A stretch of 10,801 nucleotides of DNA from Acanthaster planci (GCF_001949145.1 NW_019091459.1:1028498-1039298), one strand, 5' to 3'; numbered from the stretch's first letter, positions 1 to 8,421 are shown. Notes: generated by a model from the letters alone, not told the origin. Numbers and translations: made by a program.

Positions 1-114
1 CTCTGGAAGATTGTCATCTGCACCGTCAACATCATCTTTGATCGAGTCGGGAAGACGGACCCTGTGACTAAAGGTGTTGATATCGCCGTCCACTGGTTGG
101 GCATTGAGTTTGAT
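1..114 (+). CDS. GPR89: GPR89 exon A (5' end outside window)
   Basis: This exon reads in frame from base 1 as 38 codons, starting LWKIVICTVNIIFDRVGKTD and ending GIEFD. The next bases are the donor GTGAGT at 115-120. It carries the conserved loop block FDRVGKTDPVT that precedes the seventh membrane segment. The true exon start is not visible. Confidence 0.95.
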
Positions 115-1815
115 GTGAGTTTACATCCGGGCCCATTGTCATGACCCTGCTATGCACATGATTTTACACTTACATGAGCTGAGCAAATTTCATGGAGACT
201 CCAAGCGGGAAGCACAGCCAAAGGCACCCTCAACTCGGAGGAAAGATTTTCCCAATTGAGCAAAGTAACAATCAAACTCTCTGTGCACACACAACCATTT
301 GCACAACCATGCCAAGCACTGCTATGGTTAGCAATATTTGTGCTATAGTAAGCACAAGTTTTCTGCTTACTGTTAAACGGCTCTCTGAAAGTGAACCCTG
401 TTTATGGAAGGATCTCCTGGTAATGATTTCTTGTTGTGCAGCTGATGCGTTGGAATTATAATTTGGCTGGGAATGAAAGTTAGGGCTGCGGCAGAAACAA
501 CATCACTCCTACAGTATGTAAGCCACTGGCTGTAGCTGCAGCCACTTCCTGTAGACCTGTGTTACTCCGAGTCATTTGTTAAGTATATTTTTTAAATTTA
601 ATTCTTCTGCCATGGTTTCACAAGATAGCTCCCTGAATCTGTTCAAGATTTTTATTCAGTAAATTAATCCAAGTGTTGTTGTCGACCTACAATCATTTGT
701 TGACCGTTATTTCACATCTGTCTTTTTCAGGTTACATTTTGGTCCCAGCACGTATCCTTCATTCTGGTTGGTATCATCATTGTCACTTCAATACGCGGTT
801 TACTTATTAAACTTACAAAGGTAAGAACAAGTGTCAACATGGCAACTGTAAAAAACTGAATACATGTACCACAAGTAGTCAGTTGTGATGTTACTGTAGC
901 ATGGAGTGTTTAAGGCAGTCGATCGTATCACTGTCACTGTCCTGTTTTTCTGGCAGTTCTTTTACACGATGTCAAGTAGCAAGTCTTCAAATGTTATCGT
1001 TCTCCTGCTGGCACAAACAATGGTAAGTTCTTGAGAGTTATAGTCTGAAAGGCAGCTCATGTCAACCAATGATCTAAGAGGCCCAGTTTTAAAGTAATCC
1101 GCCATCTCAGGAATATTGATAGGTATAACGTCACTCTACAAATTTTGATTTATTGAGAGCAAGAGCTCAACTTTGTGGGAAATCTCCAAATGATGTTCTG
1201 ATTTTGGTTTCATTGGTGATACAGAAATTTTGGAATGACACATTGTGTAGGGAGAGTTGTTAGTTCTACCCATTTTCTAATCTTTTTGTGAACTTTTAGC
1301 AATATCTAAAAATTTTACTTGCCTAAAGGCCGTTTCATACTTCAAAGCAAAAATGAATTCGAATTTGTGACGTCTGATCAAATATACGTGTTACAAATTC
1401 ACAAAAGTTGAACACATTGCAACTCACCTCGAATGAAATTTTGCTGCCAAGTTTTTTGGACATTAAATTCACTTTGCTGTCAGATTCGCTGAAGTATGAA
1501 CCGTCCTTAATGCAGCAGTATGTAGGTGGTTTTTTTTCCACTATTCAGTCAACTGGTGATGGTGTCACAGATTACTCTGCTTATTTTGTTTCCATCTTCC
1601 TATGGCAGGGCATGTACTTTGTTTCCTCGGTGCTCCTAATGCGTATGAACATGCCACCTCAGTACCGCGTCATCATCACAGAGGTACTGGGTGATCTTCA
1701 GTTCAACTTCTACCATCGTTGGTTTGACGTCATCTTCCTGATCAGTGCGCTGTCCAGCATTGCTTTCCACTACCTGGCCCACAAGCAGACACCAGAGAAG
1801 CAGATGCATACGTGA
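1..1815 (+). CDS. GPR89: GPR89 / Golgi pH regulator (GPHR), C-terminal part, four exons
   Basis: Joining 1-114, 731-820, 957-1022 and 1609-1815 gives 158 residues ending in TGA. The match to animal GPR89 is nearly colinear: the FDRVGKTDPVT block, FWSQH followed by a hydrophobic run, the SSKSSNVIVLLLAQ block, the ITEVLG-LQFNFYHRWFDVIF block and the C-terminal LAHKQ-PEKQM tail. The family is a nine-span membrane protein of roughly 455 residues, described as an anion channel that supports Golgi acidification; plant relatives are GTG1 and GTG2. This part corresponds to the C-terminal ABA_GPCR domain. Visible membrane segments are at about residues 48-64, 80-101 and 128-147 of the fragment. The N-terminal two thirds lie left of the window. 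A histidine sits within the last membrane segment (FHYLAH), where I recall a hydrophobic residue in the human protein. All three introns are phase 0 with GT-AG ends. The identification is made from memory of the family, not from a search. Confidence 0.96.
115..730 (+). other. GPR89 intron (616 bp)
   Basis: The ends are GTGAGT and TTTTTCAG, phase 0. I see no coding, RNA or repeat signal inside. The open reading frame at 192-461 is low-complexity chance sequence with no family resemblance. A short imperfect palindrome around 530-547 (GGCTG/CAGCC) is the only structure I noticed. Confidence 0.9.
731..820 (+). CDS. GPR89: GPR89 exon B
   Basis: Thirty codons lie between the acceptor TCTTTTTCAG (721-730) and the donor GTAAGA (821-826). 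They begin VTFWSQHVSF and end IKLTK. The run FILVGIIIVTSIRGLLI is one predicted membrane segment. The exon is phase 0 on both sides, so skipping it would keep the frame while removing a membrane span. Confidence 0.96.
821..956 (+). other. GPR89 intron (136 bp)
   Basis: The ends are GTAAGA and CTGTTTTTCTGGCAG, phase 0. It is the shortest of the three introns and I see nothing else in it. Confidence 0.93.
957..1022 (+). CDS. GPR89: GPR89 exon C
   Basis: Twenty-two codons lie between an acceptor preceded by a pyrimidine tract (CTGTTTTTCTGGCAG, ending at 956) and the donor GTAAGT (1023-1028). They read FFYTMSSSKSSNVIVLLLAQ plus TM. The second half starts the next membrane segment, which continues in the following exon. 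Confidence 0.96.
1023..1608 (+). other. GPR89 intron (586 bp)
   Basis: The ends are GTAAGT and TATGGCAG, phase 0. If it were retained, translation would stop almost at once at TGA 1032-1034. The last 200 bases are open in frame with the downstream exon but lack family sequence, so I regard this as chance. Confidence 0.92.
1609..1815 (+). CDS. GPR89: GPR89 terminal coding exon D
   Basis: The acceptor is CTTCCTATGGCAG, ending at 1608. The exon encodes 68 residues from GMYFVSSVLLMRM through QFNFYHRWFDVIFLIS to PEKQMHT, with TGA at 1813-1815. It holds the end of one membrane segment, the conserved loop with ITEVLG and FYHRWFD, the last membrane segment and a short polar tail. The same frame stays open back to about 1408, inside the intron, but the conserved alignment begins exactly at the acceptor. 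Confidence 0.96.
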   Translation, partial: GMYFVSSVLLMRMNMPPQYRVIITEVLGDLQFNFYHRWFDVIFLISALSSIAFHYLAHKQTPEKQMHT

Positions 1816-3110
1816 TAGCCAAGGCAAAGGATGAAGCATGTTTCAAGTTGTGTAGCATTTCAAGCATATCTGAGGTGGTAGAAACCCACAGTGGCCGTTT
1901 TATGGACCTTGAGAGTAAGCCACGCCTACATCTACTGGCTATGATGGTAGCAACAGCCACATCCATTGGCAGTGGCTACAGCAGCTTGCCAAAGGCTTCC
2001 CTATTGTTAATTTGTCTTTTATCCAGTCATATCCTTTCATTTGGACATGGCTTAACTGAACCTTTTATACAAATACAGAATCATTACCTTTATTCACATG
2101 AAACAAAAATTACCAGTCAAATTAAGTAACACACAAGTCAAAAGACCTTACCAATAATCAGGTCGATTTTTTTACAAGTGACAATAGCAGTGTTGTTATA
2201 TTCAAATGAAACTAGCTTTTAAATGTGAAGCTGTACTGACTTTGCTCATTCACTATTTTCGCCGTGAGGAAGCGTTTACGCCAGCCAAGGAGCTGCCATT
2301 TTGAATTCAGTGCATATTTGTAGGACATGCTAGAAAGAGATGAAGCTCATTCCAGATGATCTACTCTGAATGCAGCATGCAAGAACAAGTTTTGCCAATA
2401 ACATACATCACATTTTTAAGTATAATTCTACAATTAAGTACAATTGCATGCCGTGGAAATGTTCCCCAGAAAAGCATAACTCGTGTTAATTGATAGTGCG
2501 TTCAGTTCTTCCACTATCATTTGAGAATATAGACACAGAAATGCAGATAGTCTGTGCAAAAAATGTAACATAATTAGGGTTTTTCATAGGTGTGTGGGCA
2601 AACATGAATATGCCTAGCAGGCTTCACTTTGTACGGTCAGTCAGCTCTCAAGTAACTTCGTGGTCCAAAGTAAATGAAGGAATTAAACACTTATAACTGG
2701 TCATGTGACCTCAACTAGTGTCAGGTCAAAAGCTCTTCCTGTCCAAGCACATTGTGTGTCTCAGTGGGACTGCCCCACATGGCTTAACAGCGGCCGTTTA
2801 TTCTGCAGTTAGTTGCCTAGTATGCCATGTTCCCATTGGCCTTACACATGTTGTACTTTGATGCATCTGGCTGGGTTAGAGTTGACTTTTCCACTATGCA
2901 TGCTGTCTTTCACTTGTGTCTGGACTGTATCTGAGATACACCAAGGCAAGTAATCCCAATGGCAGCAGGACTGCCCGTAACAGGAATGCGAAGTCCTAAC
3001 TGCCAGTCTTGTCATAAATCCAACCTGTGAAGACACATGAAGCAGAGGACGCTGTTATGAATCTCTCATTTTTTTTTCCTGTGTTAATCGCATTAAACTT
3101 GAACACAAGT
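1816..3110 (+). other. probable 3' UTR of GPR89 (end uncertain)
   Basis: Non-coding sequence follows the GPR89 stop, with no canonical AATAAA for more than 1.2 kb. The best candidate end is ATTAAA at 3092-3097 followed by a GT-rich stretch at about 3115-3150. Earlier weak variants, such as AATACA near 2077 and AGTAAA near 2669, could give shorter transcripts. The short open frames here (for example 1812-2129 on + and 2842-3036 on -) look like chance. The start is certain and the end is an inference. Confidence 0.4.
3092..3097 (+). terminator. candidate polyadenylation signal ATTAAA
   Basis: ATTAAA is the common variant of the animal poly(A) hexamer. It is followed about 20-50 bases later by GT-rich sequence (CTGTGTCACTGTGGTAATGG), as expected for a downstream element. 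It would serve the GPR89 transcript. No transcript evidence is available. Confidence 0.35.
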
Positions 3111-3665
3111 TCTAAGCTGTGTCACTGTGGTAATGGACTTGTTACTGTTTATTGTCTACAAGGTCTCCACATGCCCCCCCATGTGCTAGCAGTGTGACAT
3201 GAAGTCCAACAGACATATATAGCATCACAAACGAGAAAAGTTCACACACTACTCTGCACTTTGTCTTTTGTGGCAAACTCTTGATGGGTCTTGATGTCAT
3301 TAACGGTCAATTCAGACACTGGTGAATTTGGATGAAATGACTCCTTGACTCCTCGTCAGCAAACAGCACGTCGATCTCTCCTACTGACTTATGAGGCAAA
3401 ACCCTCTGCATCGGTAAACAAGATGCCCAGAGAAACCACTGAGCAACAGGTGAGTACCATGTTAGCCGGACAGGAAAACATGAGTCAGTAAAGGGGTACG
3501 CTGGCAAGATATTTAATATTAGGACTAGTGGCCGACACTAGGTGTGGTGTAGGCCTATTCAGCGTCAGTGAAGAAGATGTCTAGATCTGCCTCACGGGTG
3601 ACTGAACGTTGACTAATCCAAGACGATCAATTAATTGTTCTGGAGTGCAAAAGCTGACCCACGTT
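3111..3665. other. intergenic stretch between convergent transcription units
   Basis: No gene is supportable here. It contains a C7 run at 3174-3180, one TAGGCCTA palindrome at 3550-3557, and a short minus-strand open frame (3307-3507) without recognisable features. Its position suggests the spacer between the GPR89 3' end and the end of the candidate minus-strand gene. Confidence 0.5.
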
Positions 3666-3671
3666 TTTATT
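3666..3671 (-). terminator. candidate polyadenylation signal AATAAA (minus strand)
   Basis: TTTATT on the + strand reads AATAAA on the minus strand. It lies about 230 bases after the stop of the candidate minus-strand coding region at 3898-4110, a normal 3' UTR length. The support is positional only. Confidence 0.3.
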
Positions 3672-3897
3672 TTGCAAATGTTTTTAATCTCTTATTCGAT
3701 GTGACATTTGCATGGAGTGAAAGGTGGATTTTGGTGGCCACTCCGTTTGTTGGCTACATTTTCAAGGTGTGTCATATTCAGAGTAAAGGCCTGACAGTGC
3801 AGTGACACATCAGCTATCTGGAGAAAGTATGTTCTCATGCTAAGGTTTGGTTGGAGAAGGCTAATTGATCTGTCGACTCCGGCAAGAGCTCGGTAGC

Positions 3898-4110
3898 CTA
3901 CACTCTGCAAACTTCTTGGAATCCAAATTTTGACATAGCAAGTCCTAATTGTTCGTTAACGGAGAACTGGTGACGAACGGCACTCATAGCATGGTCGAGA
4001 TTTGTCGAAGCGGCCTGAAATTGCTGCACTGTCTGGTCTTGGTCTAGAAGTTTGTCAACGAAAGAGTAAATCCGCCTTTGCATATTTCCTTGGCCTGCTG
4101 CCACTGTCAT
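3898..4110 (-). CDS. unrecognised small ORF or terminal exon, 70 codons
   Basis: I do not recognise this protein. On the minus strand an ATG at 4110-4108, with G at -3, opens 70 codons to TAG. The translation looks like real protein rather than noise: MTVAAGQGNMQRRIYSFVDK is followed by a helical, charged and glutamine-rich stretch (KLLDQDQTVQQF), then ASTNLDHAMSAVRHQF and a tail ending FGFQEVCRV. It has no signal peptide or membrane segment. Codon choice is mixed and balanced, unlike the AT-rich flanks. The frame is open further upstream to 4212, into the end of the transposon, so it could also be a terminal exon with an acceptor near 4117. A second minus-strand frame (3910-3692) overlaps its end by 13 bases in another phase, so a frameshifted or alternatively spliced continuation is possible. 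Whether it is a gene, an exon or a relic is open. Confidence 0.35.
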   Translation of the reverse strand: MTVAAGQGNMQRRIYSFVDKLLDQDQTVQQFQAASTNLDHAMSAVRHQFSVNEQLGLAMSKFGFQEVCRV

Positions 4111-4184
4111 TCCAAGCTTTGTTTCAAACACCAAGACACAACAAAGATAGTGCAAACGACCAGCAAGCAAGCAAGTGTGTGTGG

Positions 4185-4190
4185 GAAATG
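4185..4190 (+). repeat. target site duplication, left copy (GAAATG)
   Basis: GAAATG directly abuts the left inverted repeat and is matched exactly by 4888-4893. The match stops at six bases: the next base outward on the left copy is G, while the right copy cannot be extended to seven. Confidence 0.8.
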
Positions 4191-4236
4191 GGTCCGTGTG
4201 CGTGTCGTTCATTCGTTTTTCGACTGAAAACGAAAA
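4191..4236 (+). repeat. left terminal inverted repeat
   Basis: The repeat runs from GGTCCGTGTG through the CGTTCATTCGTTTTTCGA block to CGAAAA. It pairs with 4841-4887. The innermost part contains TCGTTTTTCGA, the same word, reversed, that is repeated in the interior of the element. Confidence 0.83.
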
Positions 4237-4273
4237 AAATTAAAAATAAATCGTTTTCTGTTTTTTATTTAAA

Positions 4274-4865
4274 ATCGAAAAACGAACCAAAAATTGCTTT
4301 TCGTTTTTCAATGAAAACAGAAATCAAGGAAAAAGACGAAGAAATCATTTATGTTGGAACTGAATAACAAAAACAAAAGCATTTTGTTTTCTATTTAAAT
4401 TTAATCCCAATTTCGTTTGACTACACACGTAATTTCAAGGAGGCGTCACGTCTCTGAGTACTTCTCAGGATGAAAGTTGACGCTCAGAATACCAAAAAAT
4501 CCTTGTGGGTTGCACCTTTTACGTCAGAGGCAACAAATTCCTTGTATTCCTCTAGTTCGGCCATGTTTCATTTAGTGGGTTACAAAGACATTTCTTACAT
4601 TACAACGTGAAAATGGAACCGTTTTTCATTCTTTATAAAGTGGATCAATAGATTATGATGTTAATACTTAATTTCACATTGAAAAACAAAGAAAGAACAT
4701 GATTGTCTTTTTTCATTTTTAACAGAAAACGACTTGCTTCTCTGTTTTCTCATTTTATGTTTTAAATCGAAAAACGACTCGTTTTTCAATTCTCATTTTT
4801 AAATCGAAAAATGGAAAACGACTTGTTTTTGGTCGTTTGATTTTCGTTTTCAAATCGAAAAACGA
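4274..4865 (+). repeat. subterminal 12-mer ATCGAAAAACGA, three exact copies
   Basis: ATCGAAAAACGA occurs at 4274-4285, 4766-4777 and 4854-4865. A reversed near-copy lies at 4213-4223, and degenerate forms at about 4301-4312 and 4803-4812. Subterminal short repeats near the ends of DNA transposons often act as transposase-binding sites; that role here is an inference. Confidence 0.65.
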
Positions 4866-4887
4866 ATGAACGAAACGTACACGGACC
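4841..4887 (-). repeat. right terminal inverted repeat
   Basis: Read on the minus strand it begins GGTCCGTGTA and carries the shared CGTTCATTCGTTTTTCGA block. It differs from the left copy at two of the first 33 bases and by a single-base length change near base 35. Confidence 0.83.
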
Positions 4888-4893
4888 GAAATG
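4888..4893 (+). repeat. target site duplication, right copy (GAAATG)
   Basis: This exact copy of the left flanking hexamer immediately follows the GGACC end of the element. Its perfect state suggests a fairly recent insertion. Confidence 0.8.
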
Positions 4894-5080
4894 ACGAAAT
4901 CGTTGGTGGTGTCGCAAAGTGGCAAAGAGCCACGCACAATTCATTGACTGACTGGCATATTGTAACGTAAGAAAAACATAAAGGGAACCAGGGAAGTTTT
5001 AAAAATCCTTTATACTGCGCACGCGACGCGCCAGTTTTTCTGCAGTAATGCTTCGCTCGCCACCCAGCGCAGGAACAAGG
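4894..5080. other. flanking sequence right of the transposon, no gene seen
   Basis: The sequence begins AT-leaning and becomes CpG-rich after 5010 (TGCGCACGCGACGCGCC). Open minus-strand frames cross it in three phases but show no protein-like composition. The CpG-rich part could belong to a promoter, but I see no further signal. Confidence 0.3.
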
Positions 5081-5197
5081 CGCTTGCAAGGGATGATGTG
5101 CAAGCGTGGCATACATTGTGTGGACCCTGCACGAAAGAAGTCCACATAATGTAGGGTGCGATGGCGTTGTGTGGACTGGCACACGTCCACACAATGT
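5081..5197. repeat. cluster of inverted repeats / hairpins
   Basis: CGCTTGCA (5081-5088) pairs with TGCAAGCG (5099-5106). Then ACATTGTGTGGAC (5113-5125) is a perfect 13-bp inverted match of 5185-5197. The same word recurs inside as 5140-5152 (reversed, one change) and 5165-5176 (direct, one change in 12). The two possible pairings are two side-by-side hairpins, or a nested cruciform with a 13-bp outer stem. It could be the ends of a tiny mobile element of about 85 bp, a cluster of protein-binding sites, or a structured RNA. Confidence 0.7.
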
Positions 5198-5361
5198 TTT
5201 CCCTCTCTGAAAAACAGTTTTAGAGGCATTTGGGGACAAGGTTGTTTTTGGCAAAATGAAGAGGAACACTCCAGGAACTCATCATCAAAAATCCAGCTCG
5301 AAGGAGTTTTCTAGTTGGAGAAAAAGGAGCATTCTCCTCAGGTTTCCTTAACCGTAGGAGA
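5198..5361. other. no feature seen
   Basis: The only structure is a small GGAG/CTCC dyad near 5328-5338. I see no coding signal. Confidence 0.3.
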
Positions 5362-5387
5362 ACAAAGGAATGTCCACAAAGGAATGT
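5362..5387 (+). repeat. short direct repeat, period 14
   Basis: ACAAAGGAATGT occurs at 5362-5373 and again at 5376-5387, separated by CC. The ATG of a 64-codon open frame (5370-5564) lies in the first copy. Confidence 0.7.
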
Positions 5388-6033
5388 AAAACAGGTGTGG
5401 GTGGCCTTGCGCAGACTTTAGTGAAGGAAATGCGTCGCACGGATAACGACTCGAAGAGTATTGTGGTCGGCCTATATTTCTGCCAGGCGCGCGAGCTCGC
5501 TCAATGCGTTACACAAGCGGCGGTTGTCAATTTGATAGTTTTTCTTTTTCTTCCTTATTTCTGAGAAAAAATCTCACTACACTTTATTTGTTCAACCAAA
5601 ATTGATCAAGATAACCAATGAATTGAAACGTATCGCCAAAAGACACGTGATCTCTGGTATTTTAGTGGGAAGACACATTACCACACTGGGATTGTTAAGG
5701 CCGTGTCTTTATCAACACTTTGCCCGTGCTAAAGCATTTACCATTGGCGAACCAAAAACTTTAAATAATGAAGTGATAACCTCGCTCGCGGTTGTAGGTC
5801 GAACACAATATAGCCAATCACAGTGCAAAGCCATCAGCCCTTCCCATACAGAGCCCCCCCCCCCTGCCGGGCGACAAGCGAGCAGTAATGCAGGATCTGC
5901 CAACCTCGATTTATCTTGTCCCATTTCGTGCACACATGGACTGACAGGCACCGTAATTGAACGCTTCCTCGTTGCGCCGTCGATTCAACCTTCTCTGCAC
6001 GTAGCCTCCTACAACTTTGCCCCTATTTTTTAA
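5388..6033. other. CpG-richer stretch with long open frames but no recognised gene
   Basis: CpG is visibly more frequent here than in the GPR89 introns, for example at 5425-5515 and 5780-5800. One CCAAT box (CCAATCA, 5814-5820) and a C11 run (5854-5864) are present. Plus-strand frames at 5370-5564 and 5602-6033 and a minus frame at 5712-5951 overlap one another. The two longer ones do not begin with ATG, and none matches a family I know. It may be a promoter region or an old repeat. Confidence 0.3.
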
Positions 6034-8421
6034 GTGTAACTGCAATGAAGTTTCTTGGACACAATTTATCTTCAACTGTGTATTCTTCAATGTTCGAAAA
6101 CTCTTTTACAATCATAATTGGATAAAACACATCGAAAAGTGAACTTTTTGTAACAGTTAAAATAATCCACGCTTAATTTCCTGGACAACTGGTGGCGCTG
6201 TTGTTGTGAAGTCATCTGGAGAAGTAATGGCTCAGAACACAGGTGTTTCTGTTCAACTTTTGAACCCAGAATTTACCTACTGGAAACATTTCTGAGAGAG
6301 GGATCAATGCTTGCTTATGCGCACATGAACAACAATGAATCAGCAAAGAAGAGAAAATGAGTCCACCAAATTCTACAAAAATTCATTGAGGCTTTCCTCC
6401 TGAGATAATACCACCGTTTTGCTCATGAATGTAGAAATATATTCATCAGCATAAAACCCCAAAAGGCAGTAATGTAATCTTTGAAATAGCGAAACAACAG
6501 TTGAAAATAAAATTACCTGCGGCACAAAGGTGCATTTGAAGGTTTGTATTAAAACAAATTGATTGCAGCTACCCTTTAAGTTCATCCACCATTCAAAACA
6601 TGCAAGAGGCAGTATGCAAGATGAACCTTAGCTTGATCAAGAGAGGACGCTATTTTCCGAACATGAAAAGCACGCGTTATGGTTGCATTGCAATTTATTC
6701 CCAATCAACGGATAGAACGCTACAGAGAAACTGTTGTCACTTTGCGTGTAAATGCAAAGCATCGCGTGTGATTTCATACCTCCCAATAACAAAAAGCGTT
6801 TTGCGCAAAATTCTTTTGTGTTCTTAGTGAAGGTTGAGGCTACTTTTCTTTTAAACGGTAGCTTTCATTCGTAAGGTCCTGCTTGTACATGCCAAACTCA
6901 ATGTACGTAGGCCTATCATGTTGTGGATGAGTAGAGAGTACAAGTAGACACGTCCTCGTAGCCAGCATGTCGCGAAAACCGTCAATGACCATCACCGCAT
7001 TCTGCTATCTACCATGAACTCTTTTTTTGTGTTCGGCCTTTTGCACACGAGGATACTCCTTGTTTGGGCCGTACTTCCGAGCCCCTGCTAATTAGCCGGA
7101 ATATAGCCTACAAGAAACTGCTTTGAACGTTCCTTCAGGCAGTATCCCATGTACACGTTTCTAGCTTATTTCACCCAAAACTGAGCCATGATGGAACTCC
7201 TTGCGTTGGGATCAAATCTTCTAGTCCATAATTGACACTGATGTAAACACGGAGGGAAGAAGCTTCCTCCTTGAAGTAGGCTAAAGCAGTTGGATTAGGC
7301 CCTACTTGTGCATTTAAAGCGCCTCAGAGAAGAAAAATCTTCATTTTTGGTCTGATGCGGATAAGCTTTACATAGGCCTACCAGCGGTAGTTACATTTGA
7401 ATCCGACTACTCTGGCAGAGACGAATCGGAATTCCTGTTTTGCCATGATTTGGTACTTTTGAGCGTACTTCCAGTAACCTGAGATCGCTCATTTTATTGC
7501 CACAGATTGCCTGAGGGGCCTATGTCCGTTTACACAAGTTGACAACACTACAGACAAGCTGCGCGTAGAAAGCAGAAAACAATCGATTCTGTTGGCATGA
7601 GGGCGCTTTTTAACCTGTCCAGCTTAGCTCACATCACAGTGTATCAGTGGTTTAGCTCTGCAGTGTCCAGCTCCTGCGCTCCAAAAGGTTGCAACAATTA
7701 AGATATGAAGCCATGTCAATTCCAAGGTGTCTGCACTCGTGTTTTAAAGAGGAAGCAATCGATTAGCAATTGTCTGTCTGCCGTTTGTCCGTCACTCCTC
7801 AACAAACTATTATTGTACATTGGAACCGAAACCACGTTATTCCCCCGACACCGTGTAGCAGCTTTGCCAGTTTAATGTACGTCTACCCCCCCACAAACCT
7901 GCGATGTTTTTCACAGCAGTCAAGCTGGAACTGATATAGAGGAAAAAAACAGTCACTTGTAAGAGTGTCATGAATCAGGTCAATCTCGATCGAATGTTTG
8001 GGACAAAATGTGATGTGAAAAAATGGACACCGGTAACGGGAGAACGAAAGGAAAGGCTGGAACAGAATCTGGAAGTGGAACTGTCGGAATGTAACAAAAC
8101 ATACTGAAAATGGAAAGAAAACGAGAAACTTATTATGAAAACTCACTGAAGGCCAAGAATAGCGAAAATGACGACAGGAATAAGGGTACAGTCGATCGAT
8201 GAAATGTCTTGCATGACATTCAAAAACACCTTGCTAGGCAAGTCATTAAAAAACAAAGAAAAATAAAATCGGTGGATTGTATTCATATTCTTCTTTCAAA
8301 ATTAATTGTAGTTGATTCTGTTTAATTTGAAGTGAAAATTTGCTTTTACAGTACAAGGTTTGTGTCAACAGGCAGCATTGTGCAAGCAACTTGTGAAAGG
8401 CACGGTCATTTTGGAAACGAT
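6034..8421. other. 2.4-kb non-coding stretch
   Basis: I see no supportable gene, RNA gene or mobile element. It contains two TAGGCCTA palindromes (6908-6915, 7373-7380) and nearby half-copies at about 7104, 7277 and 7296. A purine-rich strand runs through about 8010-8130. An isolated AATAAA at 8262-8267 has GT-rich sequence after it but no gene to serve. A minus-strand ATG frame at 6585 runs into a CAG/GTAATT donor near 6517, but its translation is not convincing. Confidence 0.4.

Larger units (their letters stand above)
4191..4887. mobile_element. non-autonomous DNA transposon / MITE-like element (697 bp)
   Basis: The two ends are long imperfect inverted repeats beginning GGTCCGTGT. The first 33 bases match at 31 positions (differences at 10 and 14), and similarity extends to about 46 with one small indel. 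The element is flanked on both sides by the identical hexamer GAAATG, as left by a cut-and-paste transposase. Both arms are AT-rich and filled with variants of TCGAAAAACGA; the middle (about 4400-4660) is ordinary non-repetitive sequence. No transposase is encoded, so movement would depend on an enzyme elsewhere. A 6-bp duplication does not fit Tc1/mariner, PIF/Harbinger, hAT or piggyBac well. Some less common superfamilies are reported with 6-7 bp, so I leave the class open. Reading direction is arbitrary. Confidence 0.85.

Noticed and set aside
1408-1608. Open frame continuous with the last GPR89 exon on its 5' side
   Set aside because: It has no family sequence and no ATG at the start of the open stretch. 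The conserved alignment begins exactly at the acceptor, so this is intron.
4850-5269. 139-codon minus-strand open frame
   Set aside because: It overlaps the transposon end and the hairpin cluster. The translation is driven by the repeats and two other minus-strand frames are open over the same bases.
5602-6033. 143-codon plus-strand open frame
   Set aside because: It begins at TTG rather than ATG, crosses a C11 run and an overlapping minus-strand frame, and resembles no family I know.
6518-6585. Minus-strand ATG frame running into a CAG/GTAATT donor
   Set aside because: The donor is acceptable but the 23-residue peptide is not protein-like and nothing around it supports a promoter.
7883-8146. 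Phenylalanine-rich minus-strand open frame
   Set aside because: It is the shadow of a purine-rich + strand, with no domain or plausible gene structure.
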